DNA of 64,000 nucleotides from Rhizobium sp. BK602. GTDB taxonomy: Bacteria > Pseudomonadota > Alphaproteobacteria > Rhizobiales > Rhizobiaceae. The notes under the pieces were generated by a model. The model ran no database searches, was not told the origin of the DNA, and saw only the letters and a list, made by a program, of their open reading frames with translations. This document shows, piece by piece, positions 52,913 to 62,038 of this stretch. The translations under genes were made by a program, and so were the position numbers. The DNA is taken from the NCBI RefSeq assembly GCF_014195095.1, contig NZ_JACIBC010000002.1:372001-436000 (forward strand), written 5' to 3'. Position 1 is the first letter of the stretch; the number at the start of each line of letters is the position of its first letter.

Positions 52913-55825
52913 TCAAGCCCGCTTGGTTAGCGGAAAGCGTTCCTTCAGCAGCCGCAGCACCGAATCGGCACTCATGGGCGGGCCGAAGATGTAGCTTTGG
53001 CCATAGGCGCAGCCCATCTTGGCGAGATCGAGCGCATCCTCTTCCGACTCGATACCCTCGGCGACGACGCCCATGTCGAGTTCGCGCGCCATGGAAATGA
53101 CGGAGCGCAGCAGCACCGTCTTCTTGTCGCTCTCGTCGCTGACCATTGCCTTGTCGAGCTTGATCGTGTCGAAGGGGAAGCGGGTGAGATAGGAGAGGGA
53201 AGAATAGCCGGTGCCGAAATCGTCGAGCGCCAGGCCGATGCCGGCCTCGCGCAGCTTGCCGAGCACGAGCCGGGCCTGCTCCGGATTTTCCATCACCTGC
53301 GATTCCGTCAGCTCCAGCTTGATGCGGTTCGGCTCGCAATGGGTCTTGGCGAGCAGGGCGCGGATATCCTCATACAGTTCGTTGTTGAGGAGCTGCACGC
53401 TGGACAGGTTGATGGAGACGAAAAGCGGCAGGTCGCCGGTCTGGCGCTGCCAGGCCATCAGGTCGTTGGTCGCCTGCTCGAGCGAGAACATGCCGAGCGG
53501 GCCGATGATATCGGAGGCCTCGGCAATCGGAATGAATTCGGACGGCGGGATATTGCCGCGCTTGGGATGCTCCCAGCGCATCAGCGCCTCGAAACCGGCG
53601 ACCTCGGCATCCTCCAGCCGGACGATCGGCTGGTAGACCATCGAGAGTTCCTTGCGCTCGACAGCGCGGCGAAGGTCGGTTTCCAATTGCAGGCGGTCGG
53701 TGCCGAAGCTGCGGAAGGCCGGCTGGAAGGGTTCGACGCGATTGCCGCCGGCGCGCTTGGCGCGGTACATGGCAAGTTCGGCGTCGCTCAGCAGGCTGGA
53801 CGCGTTCTCCTGCTGGTCGACCCAGGAGGTCAGGCCGATCGACGCGGTGAGGATGATCTCGCGATTGGCGAAATTGATCGGCACCATGATCGCCTTGCTG
53901 ATCGCATCGGCGAAATCGGCGACCTTGGTCGGATCGCGCTCGGAGACGAGGATCAGGCCGAACTGGTCGCCGGCGAGCCGCGCCAGCGTGTCCTGCGGCT
54001 TCATCAGACGGCGCAGGCGGCGCGTCAGGGCGATCAGGATATTGTCCCCGGCGGCGACGCCGAGCGTGTCGTTGACCAGCTTGTAGCGGTCGATGTCGAT
54101 CACCATCACGGTCGGCCGCAGCTGGTTGCCTTCCGGCGCCAGCGTCAGCACGGATTGCAGCCGGTCGAGGAAGACCTGGCGGTTGGGCAGGCCGGTCAGA
54201 TTGTCGTGCAGCGCGTCGTGTAGCAGCCGCTCGACCGAGTTCTTCTGTTCGGTGATGTCGACGATGGTGCCGACGCAGCGGATGATCTCGCCATTCGAGC
54301 CGAGGACCGGCCGGGCGCGGATCGTCAGCCAATGGAAATGCCCATCCTCGGCGCGGATGCGGAATTCATGGTTCAGGCGGCCGCGGCGGTGTTCCAGCAG
54401 CACGTCGAGCGTGGCGCGGAAGCGGTCGCGGTCGTCGGGATGCAGCCGCGGCAGCCAGTTGCGCGCCGGCCCATGCATGGTGCCCGGTGAAAGGCCGAGC
54501 TTTGTCGAGATATCCGGCGTCGTCACCACGCGGTCGCGCGCCACGTCCCAGTCCCAGACCGTGTCGCCCGAACCGGTGAGCGCCAGGGATTGCCGCTCGA
54601 GGTCGGAGAACAGGCCCTGCTGAAAGGCGCCGCCGGCAAAGGCATGCTGCATCACCGTGAAGCCGATCAGCAGCACGATCAGAACGAGGCCGCCGCCGAG
54701 CGCGGGCTGGATGATGTCGTTGTCGAGCTTGCCGGTCACCGTCATCCAGGCGCCGAACAGCCAGACGAGCGTCAGCGCCCAGGCCGGCACGAGCAGGATG
54801 GCGCGGTCATAGCGGCTGAAACCGAGATAGATGATCAGCAGCAGCCCGGCCGTTGCCGTCAGCGCCAGCGACAGGCGCGCAATGCCGGCGGCAATCGACG
54901 GATCGTAGATCGCCACGCCGAAGAGCAAGGCGAGACCCAGCACCCAGGCGAGCGTGACATAGCCCAGATGCGCATGCCAGCGGTTGAGGTTCAGATAGGT
55001 GAAGAGGAAGATCACCAGGCTGGAGGCAAGCGCCACCTCGGCGCAGGCACGCCATATTCGCTGGTCACTGGACGTGATGCTGATGAGCTTGCCGAGGAAG
55101 CCGAAATCGACGCAGATATAGCCGAGCACCGCCCAGGCGAGCGCCGCCGTCGCCGGCAGCATCGAGGTGCCCTTGACGACGAAGAGAATGGTCAGGAACA
55201 CCGCCAGCAGGCCGGCAATGCCGAGCACGATGCCGCGATAGAGCGTGAAGGCGTTGACCGTGTCCTTGTAGGCATTCGGCTCCCAGAGATAGAGCTGCGG
55301 CAGGCTTGGCGAGGACAGTTCGGCGACGAAGGTGACGACGGCGCCGGGGTTCAGCGTGATGCGGAAGACGTCGGCCTCGTCGCTCGGCTGCCGGTCAAGG
55401 GCGAAGCCTTCGCTTGGCGTGATCGCGATGATGCGCTGCGAGCCGAGATCCGGCCAGAACATCTTCGAATTCACCAGGCGGAAATGGGGCGCGACGATGA
55501 CGCGCTCGAGCTGCTCTTCCGAGACGTTGGCAAGCGCGAAAACGGCCCAGTCGCCCTGATGATTGGGAGAGGAGGAGCGTACCTCAATACGGCGGCGGAT
55601 ACCATCGGCACCGGCGGCTGTGGAGACCTGAAACGCTTCACCCTGGTTGGTGTAGATCTCCGTCGTCGCCGTCAGGTCGAGCGCGGTGTCGTCGCGGGAG
55701 ATCTTCACGGGTTCGGCCGCATGCGCCATGCCGGCAAGAAGCAACAGGATAATACCCGCAACCGCCGCGAGGATTGCGGACGGCCATCGGGTCACCGGCA
55801 GGGTCGGCTTGAGGGCGGCCGTCAT
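52913..55825 (-). CDS. Membrane 7TM-sensor protein with PAS, degenerate GGDEF and EAL domains
   Basis: This 970-residue protein has a signal helix and a periplasmic 7TMR-DISM-like domain (about 40-190). About seven membrane helices (195-395), a PAS/PAC region (415-530), GGDEF (540-700) and EAL (720-960) follow. The GGDEF motif reads AGDQF at 618-622, so cyclase activity is doubtful. EAL residues look intact: EAL 746-748, Asn806, ELTES 838-842, DDFGTGYSS 868-876, Lys889, Glu923, Gln943. It is most likely a c-di-GMP phosphodiesterase, perhaps tuned by GTP binding. The start overlaps the GNAT stop. Confidence 0.92.
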   Translation of the reverse strand: MTAALKPTLPVTRWPSAILAAVAGIILLLLAGMAHAAEPVKISRDDTALDLTATTEIYTNQGEAFQVSTAAGADGIRRRIEVRSSSPNHQGDWAVFALANVSEEQLERVIVAPHFRLVNSKMFWPDLGSQRIIAITPSEGFALDRQPSDEADVFRITLNPGAVVTFVAELSSPSLPQLYLWEPNAYKDTVNAFTLYRGIVLGIAGLLAVFLTILFVVKGTSMLPATAALAWAVLGYICVDFGFLGKLISITSSDQRIWRACAEVALASSLVIFLFTYLNLNRWHAHLGYVTLAWVLGLALLFGVAIYDPSIAAGIARLSLALTATAGLLLIIYLGFSRYDRAILLVPAWALTLVWLFGAWMTVTGKLDNDIIQPALGGGLVLIVLLIGFTVMQHAFAGGAFQQGLFSDLERQSLALTGSGDTVWDWDVARDRVVTTPDISTKLGLSPGTMHGPARNWLPRLHPDDRDRFRATLDVLLEHRRGRLNHEFRIRAEDGHFHWLTIRARPVLGSNGEIIRCVGTIVDITEQKNSVERLLHDALHDNLTGLPNRQVFLDRLQSVLTLAPEGNQLRPTVMVIDIDRYKLVNDTLGVAAGDNILIALTRRLRRLMKPQDTLARLAGDQFGLILVSERDPTKVADFADAISKAIMVPINFANREIILTASIGLTSWVDQQENASSLLSDAELAMYRAKRAGGNRVEPFQPAFRSFGTDRLQLETDLRRAVERKELSMVYQPIVRLEDAEVAGFEALMRWEHPKRGNIPPSEFIPIAEASDIIGPLGMFSLEQATNDLMAWQRQTGDLPLFVSINLSSVQLLNNELYEDIRALLAKTHCEPNRIKLELTESQVMENPEQARLVLGKLREAGIGLALDDFGTGYSSLSYLTRFPFDTIKLDKAMVSDESDKKTVLLRSVISMARELDMGVVAEGIESEEDALDLAKMGCAYGQSYIFGPPMSADSVLRLLKERFPLTKRA

Positions 55826-56436
55826 CGCTTGTCGGATTTTCCGTTCGGGCCGGCGTCCGACGCCAGCCGGGAAAACATCACATGATCACGCCATTGACCG
55901 TTGATTTTAAGATAACCGCGCAAATGACCTTCCCGTTGGAAACCGGCTTTTTCCAGAAGCCGCATGCTACGCTCGTTATCCGGAATACAGGCTGCTTCAA
56001 TACGGTGCAACTCGAGTCCGGAAAAGATATAGGGTATAACCAACTGAAGTGCGGCGAACATATGACCCTGACCGGAATGCCGCTCGCCCATCCAATATCC
56101 GATCATGCAGCTCTGCGCCGCGCCCCGGCGGATGTAGCCGATGGTGATGCCGCCAAGCAACGTCATGTTTTCCTTGTGGAAAATGAAAAGCGGAATGGCC
56201 TGGCCTGAGCTGTATTCCTGTTTTCCGCGGATGACTCGGGCCCGATAGGCACCCTCGGTGAGCTCGTCATGGCGCCAGGTCGGTTCCCAGGGCTCCAGGA
56301 ACCGGCGGCTTTCGGCCCTTAGCCTGTGCCATTGGTTAAAATCGGAATAACGCGGCAGGCGCAGCAAATAGGTCTCGTTTTCGAGTTCAACCGCGTCCGG
56401 ATGACGTGACAGAAACCGAAAGACCGATTTTTGCAT
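55822..56436 (-). CDS. GNAT family N-acetyltransferase (RimJ/RimL-like)
   Basis: The 204-residue protein (from ATG 56436; ATG 56469 is also in frame) has the GNAT fold. IGYWMGERHSGQGHMFAALQLV contains the acetyl-CoA loop near residue 125, and HRIEAACIPDNERSMRLLEKAGF is the conserved C-terminal helix-strand. RimJ-like enzymes acetylate protein N-termini or small molecules; the target here is unknown. Its stop overlaps the start of the GGDEF-EAL gene, so the two are made together. It lies 52 bases after the M16 peptidase gene. Confidence 0.82.
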   Translation of the reverse strand: MQKSVFRFLSRHPDAVELENETYLLRLPRYSDFNQWHRLRAESRRFLEPWEPTWRHDELTEGAYRARVIRGKQEYSSGQAIPLFIFHKENMTLLGGITIGYIRRGAAQSCMIGYWMGERHSGQGHMFAALQLVIPYIFSGLELHRIEAACIPDNERSMRLLEKAGFQREGHLRGYLKINGQWRDHVMFSRLASDAGPNGKSDKR

Positions 56437-56487
56437 TCCGCCCAATACTCCCCCGAGAATTGACCCCATCGGCGCGCGAGACGGGCC

Positions 56488-57786
56488 TTAGCCGCTCGCG
56501 CTCTTGGAGGCGGGGGTCGGCGACGACAGCGACGTGACGATGTCTTCCATCGGCGCCAGCTGCTCCAACGGCCCGATCGCCGAAAGAGTCGGCACTGTAT
56601 CGAAGAACAGGCGGCCGGCAAGATCCGTCAGTCGATCGATGGTGATGCCTTCCAGCCGCTCCAGCATTTCCTGGTTCGGGATCGGCCGTCCGTAGAGCAT
56701 CATCTGCCGGGCGATCTGTCCGGCGCGCGCCGCCGGGCTTTCCTGGCCCATCAGCAATTGCGCGCGGATCTGGGCGCGGGCGCGCTCGATCTCCTGCTGC
56801 TCGATGCTGTGCGAGGACTTATGCAGCTCGTCGATGATGACGGGCAAAAGCTCCGGCAGGTTCTCGCCGCCGGTCGCGGCATGGATGCCGAAAATGCCGG
56901 TGTCGGAAAAGCCCCAGTGGAAGGCATAGACGGAATAGCAAAGGCCGCGGAACTCGCGCACTTCCTGGAACAGCCGCGAGGACATGCCGCCGCCGAGGAT
57001 ATTGGCGAGGATCTGCGAACAGTAGAAGTCGCGCGTATGGTAGGCGCGGCCCTCGAAGCCCAGCAGGATTTGCGCGTCCATCAGGTCGCGCGTCTCGCGG
57101 ATATTGCCGCCGATATAGCGGGCGGGCTCGATGACGGGCGGCGCCGACGGCTTGGTCGGCAGGCTGGAAAAGCGCTCTTCGACCTGGCGCACGAAGCTTT
57201 CGTGGTCGACGGCACCGGCGGCGACCACGAACATCCGATCGGTGGTGTAGTTGCGGCCGAGATAGCCGCGGATCTGGTCGGGCGAGAAGGAAACGACCGT
57301 CTCCGGCGTGCCGAGAATGGCGCGTCCGAGCGTCTGGCCGCGATAGGCGACCTCGGAGAACTTGTCGAAGACCACGTCGTCCGGCGTGTCGTTCGCCGCG
57401 TTGATCTCCTGCAGGATGACCTGCTTTTCGCGGGCCAGCTCCTCTTCGTCGAAGGCCGACTCGGTCAGGATATCGGCGAGGATATCGACGGCGAGGGGGA
57501 CATGATCCTTCAGCACGCGGGCATAATAGGAGGTCGTTTCGGTGGAGGTGGCGGCGTTGACTTCGCCGCCGACATTCTCGATTTCCTCGGCGATCTCACG
57601 CGCCGTGCGGCGGGCGGTGCCCTTGAAGGCCATGTGTTCGAGCAGATGGGCGATGCCGTGCTCCGTCTCGGTTTCGTTACGCGAACCCGATTTGATCCAA
57701 ACGCCGAGCGCCACGCTTTCCAGATGCGGCATCGTTTGGGTCGCTACTGTCAGCCCGGACGCAAGCCGGGTGCACTCCACTGTCAT
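56488..57786 (-). CDS. M16 family zinc peptidase (processing-peptidase-like)
   Basis: The 432-residue protein has the inverted zinc motif HLLEH (HxxEH) near residue 47 in GIAHLLEHMAFKGT, and the downstream glutamate ligand in NAATSTETTSYY-type context. Two M16 halves are present. It resembles the mitochondrial processing peptidase beta subunit, as is common in alphaproteobacteria. I use ATG 57786, the usual family start; ATG 57810, overlapping the thrC stop, is an alternative. It likely degrades or processes peptides; the substrate is unknown. Confidence 0.88.
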   Translation of the reverse strand: MTVECTRLASGLTVATQTMPHLESVALGVWIKSGSRNETETEHGIAHLLEHMAFKGTARRTAREIAEEIENVGGEVNAATSTETTSYYARVLKDHVPLAVDILADILTESAFDEEELAREKQVILQEINAANDTPDDVVFDKFSEVAYRGQTLGRAILGTPETVVSFSPDQIRGYLGRNYTTDRMFVVAAGAVDHESFVRQVEERFSSLPTKPSAPPVIEPARYIGGNIRETRDLMDAQILLGFEGRAYHTRDFYCSQILANILGGGMSSRLFQEVREFRGLCYSVYAFHWGFSDTGIFGIHAATGGENLPELLPVIIDELHKSSHSIEQQEIERARAQIRAQLLMGQESPAARAGQIARQMMLYGRPIPNQEMLERLEGITIDRLTDLAGRLFFDTVPTLSAIGPLEQLAPMEDIVTSLSSPTPASKSASG

Positions 57787-57806
57787 CGCCTGTCTTTCTG
57801 CGTCTG

Positions 57807-59204
57807 TCATTCCCCGGCCCGGGCGTGCTTGCCGATAAAGGCTTCAACGGCTTTCAGCTCGGGATCGAGGATATCGAAACGCTCCTCCCTGTTCATCAGT
57901 CCAGCAAGCCACGTCGGAAGCGCCGGGTCAATACCGGAAGCGGATTTTACTGCCGCGGGGAATTTCGCCGGGTGCGCAGTGGCAAGCGTCACCATCGGGC
58001 TGGTGGGCTTTTGATTTTTCTCCGCCACGAAGACGCCGATGGCCGTATGCGGATCGATGAGATAGCCGGTGTCGGCAAGGGTTTTGCGGATCGTCGCGAC
58101 CACCTGCTTCTCGCTGGCGCGGCCGGCGCGGAAGTCCTTCTTGATGGCCTTCAGCGCATCCTCGCCGATGGAAAAGCCGTTCGATTGCTTCAGGCTTTCC
58201 ATCGCCGCGCGCACCTTCGTCGCATCGCGGCCATAGGCTTCGAACAGCAGCCGCTCGAAGTTGGAGGATATCTGGATATCCATCGACGGCGCGGTGGTCG
58301 CCTTGACCTCGCGCATCTCGTAGCGCCCGGTTTTCAGGGTGCGGGCGAGGATGTCGTTCTCGTTGGTGGCGATCACCAGCCGGTCGATCGGCAGGCCCAT
58401 GCGCTTGGCGACATAGCCGGCGAAGATATCGCCGAAATTGCCGGTGGGAACGGTGAAGGAAATCTTCCGGTCCGGTCCGCCGAGCGCGACGGCGGTGGTG
58501 AAGTAATAGACCACCTGCGCCATGATGCGCGCCCAGTTGATCGAATTGACGCCCGAGAGCTTGACCTTTTCGCGAAAGGCCGTGTCGTTGAACATGGCTT
58601 TGACGAGGTTCTGGCAATCGTCGAAATTGCCCTTGATCGCCAGCGCGTGCACGTTGGCCTCCGTCGAGGTCGTCATCTGTCGCTGCTGCACCGGCGAGAC
58701 CTTGCCATGCGGGAAGAGGATGAAGATGTCGGTGCGTTCGCGCCCGGCAAAGGCGTCGATCGCGGCACCGCCCGTGTCGCCCGACGTGGCGCCGACGATC
58801 GTCGCCCGCTGGCCGCGCTTTTCCAGCGCGTAGTCCATCAGCCGCGCCAGCAGTTGCATGGCGACGTCCTTGAAGGCAAGCGTGGTGCCGTGGAACAGCT
58901 CCATGACGAAGCTGTTTGGGCCGGTCTGCACCAGGGGCGCGACGGCCGGGTGGCGGAAGGTGGCGTAGGCCGCATCGATCATGCCGCGGAAGACGTCATC
59001 GGGGATTTCGCCGTTGACGAAGGGCGAGAGCACCGCGAAAGCGACCTCCTGATAGCTCTTGCCACGGAAGGCGCGGATCTCCTTTTTGGTGAGGGTAGGC
59101 CATTCGCGGGGTACATAGAGGCCGCCGTCGCGGGCGAGACCGGCAAGAAGAGCGTCACAGAAGCCAAGGGCAGGGGCTTCTCCCCGCGTTGAGATATAGT
59201 CCAC
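57807..59204 (-). CDS. thrC: Threonine synthase
   Basis: The 465-residue protein begins MDYISTRGEAP, the type II threonine synthase start. The PLP lysine lies in TTLAFKDVAMQ near residue 110 and the phosphate-binding glycines in GATSGDTGGAAIDAF. It converts O-phosphohomoserine to threonine, the step after thrB, which is encoded at 42546-43511. The start is GTG with AAGGA ten bases upstream. It leads a minus-strand chain of four genes, followed by an M16 peptidase in the normal alphaproteobacterial order. Confidence 0.95.
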   Translation of the reverse strand: MDYISTRGEAPALGFCDALLAGLARDGGLYVPREWPTLTKKEIRAFRGKSYQEVAFAVLSPFVNGEIPDDVFRGMIDAAYATFRHPAVAPLVQTGPNSFVMELFHGTTLAFKDVAMQLLARLMDYALEKRGQRATIVGATSGDTGGAAIDAFAGRERTDIFILFPHGKVSPVQQRQMTTSTEANVHALAIKGNFDDCQNLVKAMFNDTAFREKVKLSGVNSINWARIMAQVVYYFTTAVALGGPDRKISFTVPTGNFGDIFAGYVAKRMGLPIDRLVIATNENDILARTLKTGRYEMREVKATTAPSMDIQISSNFERLLFEAYGRDATKVRAAMESLKQSNGFSIGEDALKAIKKDFRAGRASEKQVVATIRKTLADTGYLIDPHTAIGVFVAEKNQKPTSPMVTLATAHPAKFPAAVKSASGIDPALPTWLAGLMNREERFDILDPELKAVEAFIGKHARAGE

Positions 59205-59514
59205 GGTCTAGAATTCCTTTGGTCGCAAAATTGCCTGAGTGATGAGTTGAGAGGATGGAGGAACGAGGCGGTGGCGATCCGTTTGGTGTCGGATCAGCCG
59301 CGTGGTTTTCGCGTTCGCGCAATGTCCGTCCGGTCGCTTCCGGCGGGCTGCGGCTTGCGCCAATCTGTCGACGTCGAAAAGTGAGCCAAAACGTGCCTAC
59401 CCAATCGATTTTTCGCTGCGTCGCTGGTATAGACCATCGCCAAGTGTCATAAAAGGCCCGTCGAACAGGCTGCAGGCCGATAATGTAAATTATATGCAGA
59501 GGGTGGAATTAATA
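59205..59514. other. Divergent intergenic region thrC/lipoprotein gene
   Basis: The 310-base gap contains promoters for two divergent genes. GGGTGGA at 59501-59507 is the ribosome site of the lipoprotein gene. A GGAAC and a CGTT occur 15 bases apart at 59260-59283, one base short of the EcfG spacing. No gene is seen. Confidence 0.5.
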
Positions 59515-60144
59515 GTGTTTGGCAGGGTTTCGCGTCGTCTCTTCTCCGCTTCGCTTCTGGCATTGCTGGCCGGTTGCAGTTCTCTCGGCCTCGGTAGCAG
59601 CAGCGGCGACAAGGAGCCCGCGACGGATGTGACGGTGGCGCCGCAGGCGGCAGCCGCCCAGCCGGTTTCCGGTGGCCAGGCCTATGTCGCCGGCAAATGC
59701 CCGCAGGTCGTGATCCGCGACGAGGCCTCCACCTATCGCACCTACGCCAAGGGCGCCAAGGACGATCCGAACCAGCTGACCTATCAGGCATCGCTCGCCC
59801 AGGCGACGCGCCAGTGCACCAGCGACGGCACCAGCCTCGGCATCAATATCGCCGCGCAGGGCCGCCTGGTCGCCGGCCCGCAGGGCGGACCCGGCAAGGT
59901 GACCCTGCCGGTCCATGTCGCCGTGATGGACAACAACACGGCGCTCTACGACAAGACCATCAACTTCGTCGCCGAAATCCCGCCGGGCGAGACGACCACG
60001 CAGTTTCTCTTCACCGCGGATGACATCAAGGTCGCAGGCGGCTCCGGCGGCTTCACCATCGTTCAGCTCAGCTTCGATCAAGGGCCTCAGAAGCCCGTGA
60101 AGGGCGAAAAGCCGGCGCGCCGGAAGCATGCGGCGATAAACTAA
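59515..60144 (+). CDS. Putative lipoprotein of unknown function
   Basis: The GTG at 59515 has GGGTGGA seven bases upstream and gives 209 residues; ATG 59494 is in frame but lacks a ribosome site. The N-terminus (RRLFSASLLALLAGC) ends in the lipobox LAGC, so it should be membrane-anchored. A Ser/Gly and Ala/Gln linker follows. The beta-rich body contains KCPQVVIRDEASTYRTYAKG and TRQCTSDGTSLGINIAAQGR, with two conserved-looking cysteines. The tail is basic. I recognise a rhizobial envelope-protein type but no function. Tandem repeats lie directly downstream. Confidence 0.7.
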   Translation: MFGRVSRRLFSASLLALLAGCSSLGLGSSSGDKEPATDVTVAPQAAAAQPVSGGQAYVAGKCPQVVIRDEASTYRTYAKGAKDDPNQLTYQASLAQATRQCTSDGTSLGINIAAQGRLVAGPQGGPGKVTLPVHVAVMDNNTALYDKTINFVAEIPPGETTTQFLFTADDIKVAGGSGGFTIVQLSFDQGPQKPVKGEKPARRKHAAIN

Positions 60145-60148
60145 GGAT

Positions 60149-60286
60149 GTAGGCAGTAGGCAGTAGGCAGTAGTAAAAGGTCACCTTGTCCTTGCAATCG
60201 GGGCAACACAGCCGCAATTTCTATTGCCTATTGCCTATTGCCTATTGCCTATTGCCTATTGCCTATTGCCTATTGCCTATTGCCTA
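60149..60286. repeat. Opposed heptamer tandem repeats between convergent genes
   Basis: Three and a half copies of GTAGGCA occupy 60149-60173. Nine copies of CTATTGC plus a partial unit occupy 60221-60286. The two arrays are near inverse complements (TGCCTAC versus TGCCTAT), so they can pair through G-T bases. It is a candidate variable-number repeat and probable transcription barrier between the lipoprotein and HAD genes. Confidence 0.9.
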
Positions 60287-60298
60287 CCGTTCGGCCGC

Positions 60299-60991
60299 TC
60301 ACAAAACCCCTTCCCAGTCCGCCAATGCCATCACCACGCCGGGCAGGTCGCTCATCCTTGCGATGACCGTTTCCGCGCCGGCGTCCGTCAGGCGGTCGGC
60401 ATGGGAGGGATAGGTGTGCGAGGCGCCGGTGAAGCCGATGACCCGCATGCCGGCGGCCCGCGCCGCCTGGACGCCGTGCACGGAATCCTCGACGACCACG
60501 GCCTTGGCCGGCGAGACGTTCATCTGCTTGGCGCCGTGCAGGAAGATATCCGGCTTCGGCTTGACGCGGTCGGCGCCGAGATCCTTGGCCGAATAGATGT
60601 GTGGCGCAAAGAGCTGCTTGTAGCCGACCTTGGAGAGCATCATGTCGAGCCGTGCCGAACTGGAATTCGAGCAGACGCAACGCGGCATCGGCAGGCGCGA
60701 CAGGGCCAGCGGAACGCCGGGAATGGCCTTGACGTCGTTGGCGAGCCTCAAGTCGAGCAGCTTCTCGGACTTGTCGAGGAGGGATGCGGAGAGCGGGATG
60801 CTCGCCTCGCGCTCCACTTCGAACAGAATGTTCTGCCAGGTCATGCCCGCGAAGCGCTCGCCCATTTCCTCGACGCCGATCGGGTAGCCCGCATCCGTCA
60901 GCAGCTTGGATTCGACTTCCGCCGCGATGATTTCCGAATCGACCAAGACGCCGTCGCAGTCGAAGATGATGAGATCGAAGCCATTGCTCAT
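60299..60991 (-). CDS. HAD-superfamily phosphatase (beta-phosphoglucomutase/Gph-like)
   Basis: The 230-residue HAD enzyme has motif [11 protein letters not shown] at residues 10-19, motif II CSNSSS near 107, a lysine in [14 protein letters not shown] and motif [14 protein letters not shown] near 168. The helical cap inserted after motif I is the C1 type seen in phosphoglycolate phosphatase and related sugar-phosphate phosphatases. The substrate is not known. The 3' end lies next to the heptamer repeats. It is divergent from the GntR regulator, with a gap of 234 bases that holds no other gene. Confidence 0.85.
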   Translation of the reverse strand: MSNGFDLIIFDCDGVLVDSEIIAAEVESKLLTDAGYPIGVEEMGERFAGMTWQNILFEVEREASIPLSASLLDKSEKLLDLRLANDVKAIPGVPLALSRLPMPRCVCSNSSSARLDMMLSKVGYKQLFAPHIYSAKDLGADRVKPKPDIFLHGAKQMNVSPAKAVVVEDSVHGVQAARAAGMRVIGFTGASHTYPSHADRLTDAGAETVIARMSDLPGVVMALADWEGVL

Positions 60992-61225
60992 GAGGATATG
61001 CTGCCTTTAAAGGACGTTCTTGAATTGGCATAGGCTTGCCCAAAGCCGTCTTGCGGCATCGAGGGCATGCTCTGAAAGGGATGATGCGGCTTTACACGAT
61101 GTGCCGGCAAAGCTCAACCGATCGCCCGGCATGGCTGGACTGCGCTGGTGGAAAGGGTCGGTCCGGACGCGCACGGCCCGTCCTTGTCGCTCGACAATCC
61201 CGAAGCCCGCCTTTAAGGATCGCTC

Positions 61226-61894
61226 ATGACCAAAGAGCGCGACGACACGATTGCCAGCCGTATCAGCCGGGTGCTTGCCGAGCGCATCATTCGCGGCGAA
61301 ATCGCCCCCGATGCGCGGCTGCGGCAGGATCACATCGCCGAGGAGTTCGGCGTCAGCCATGTGCCGGTGCGCGAGGCCTTCCGGCGCCTGGAGGCGCAGG
61401 GGCTGGCCATCAGCGTGCCGCGCCGCGGCGTTCGCGTCGCCTCCTTCGATCTGAAGGAGGTGCGCGAAGTTGCCGAAATGCGCGCCGCACTGGAGGGGTT
61501 GGCGCTGAAGCATGCCGCCCAGCACCTGACGCCGGCCATCCTCGATGCCGCCGAGGAGGCGACGCGGGAAGGGGACGCGGCCGCCGATGTTCGCGCCTGG
61601 GAGGAGGCGAACCGCCGCTTCCATCGCCTGATCCTCGCTCCCTGCGACATGGCGCGTCTTCTCGCCTCGATCGACGACCTGCATGCCGCCAGCGCCCGTT
61701 TCCTCTTCTCCGCCTGGCAATCGGGCTGGGAAAAGCGCACCGACCACGACCATCGCGCCATTCTCGCCGCCCTGCGTCAGGGACGGGTGGACGAGGCCGC
61801 CGCCATCCTGCAGAAGCATGTGCAATGGATCGGCCGAGCGCCGGTGCGAACACCCTCCGGAGTGACACGCGAAGCCTTTGCGATCGTCGGATAA
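61226..61894 (+). CDS. GntR-family (FCD/FadR-type) transcriptional regulator
   Basis: The 222-residue protein has an N-terminal winged helix (about 8-75) with LRQDHIAEEFGVSHVPVREAFRRLEAQGL, the GntR DNA-binding signature. A C-terminal all-helical FCD domain includes EMRAALEGLALKHAA and FHRLILAPCDM, with a metal-binding histidine pattern. It lies directly upstream of a bioY gene on the same strand. Biotin control by the GntR-type regulator BioR is known in alphaproteobacteria, so this could be a biotin or related regulator. That is inference from position only. Confidence 0.82.
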   Translation: MTKERDDTIASRISRVLAERIIRGEIAPDARLRQDHIAEEFGVSHVPVREAFRRLEAQGLAISVPRRGVRVASFDLKEVREVAEMRAALEGLALKHAAQHLTPAILDAAEEATREGDAAADVRAWEEANRRFHRLILAPCDMARLLASIDDLHAASARFLFSAWQSGWEKRTDHDHRAILAALRQGRVDEAAAILQKHVQWIGRAPVRTPSGVTREAFAIVG

Positions 61895-62038
61895 TTCCCG
61901 GCGGCCGTCGCGGATTGGCTTCAGCGGTTCGCTTTCGCCCCCCTGTGCAGCAGCGATGACCGACACTTGCGCTCCCGGCGGTTCTCCGTCATGACATGCA
62001 CGGAGTTCAAGCCGTCCATCATTCGGGAGGAGAGCCGG

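Noticed and set aside
59260..59283. EcfG promoter upstream of the lipoprotein gene
   Set aside because: GGAAC and CGTT are present, but the spacing is 15 rather than 16-17, and the site is over 230 bases from the start codon.
60149..60286. CRISPR array
   Set aside because: The units are contiguous 7-base tandem repeats with no spacers, and no cas genes are nearby.
61895..62038. BioR operator (TTATCTATAA type) upstream of the second bioY
   Set aside because: No match was found on either strand by eye.
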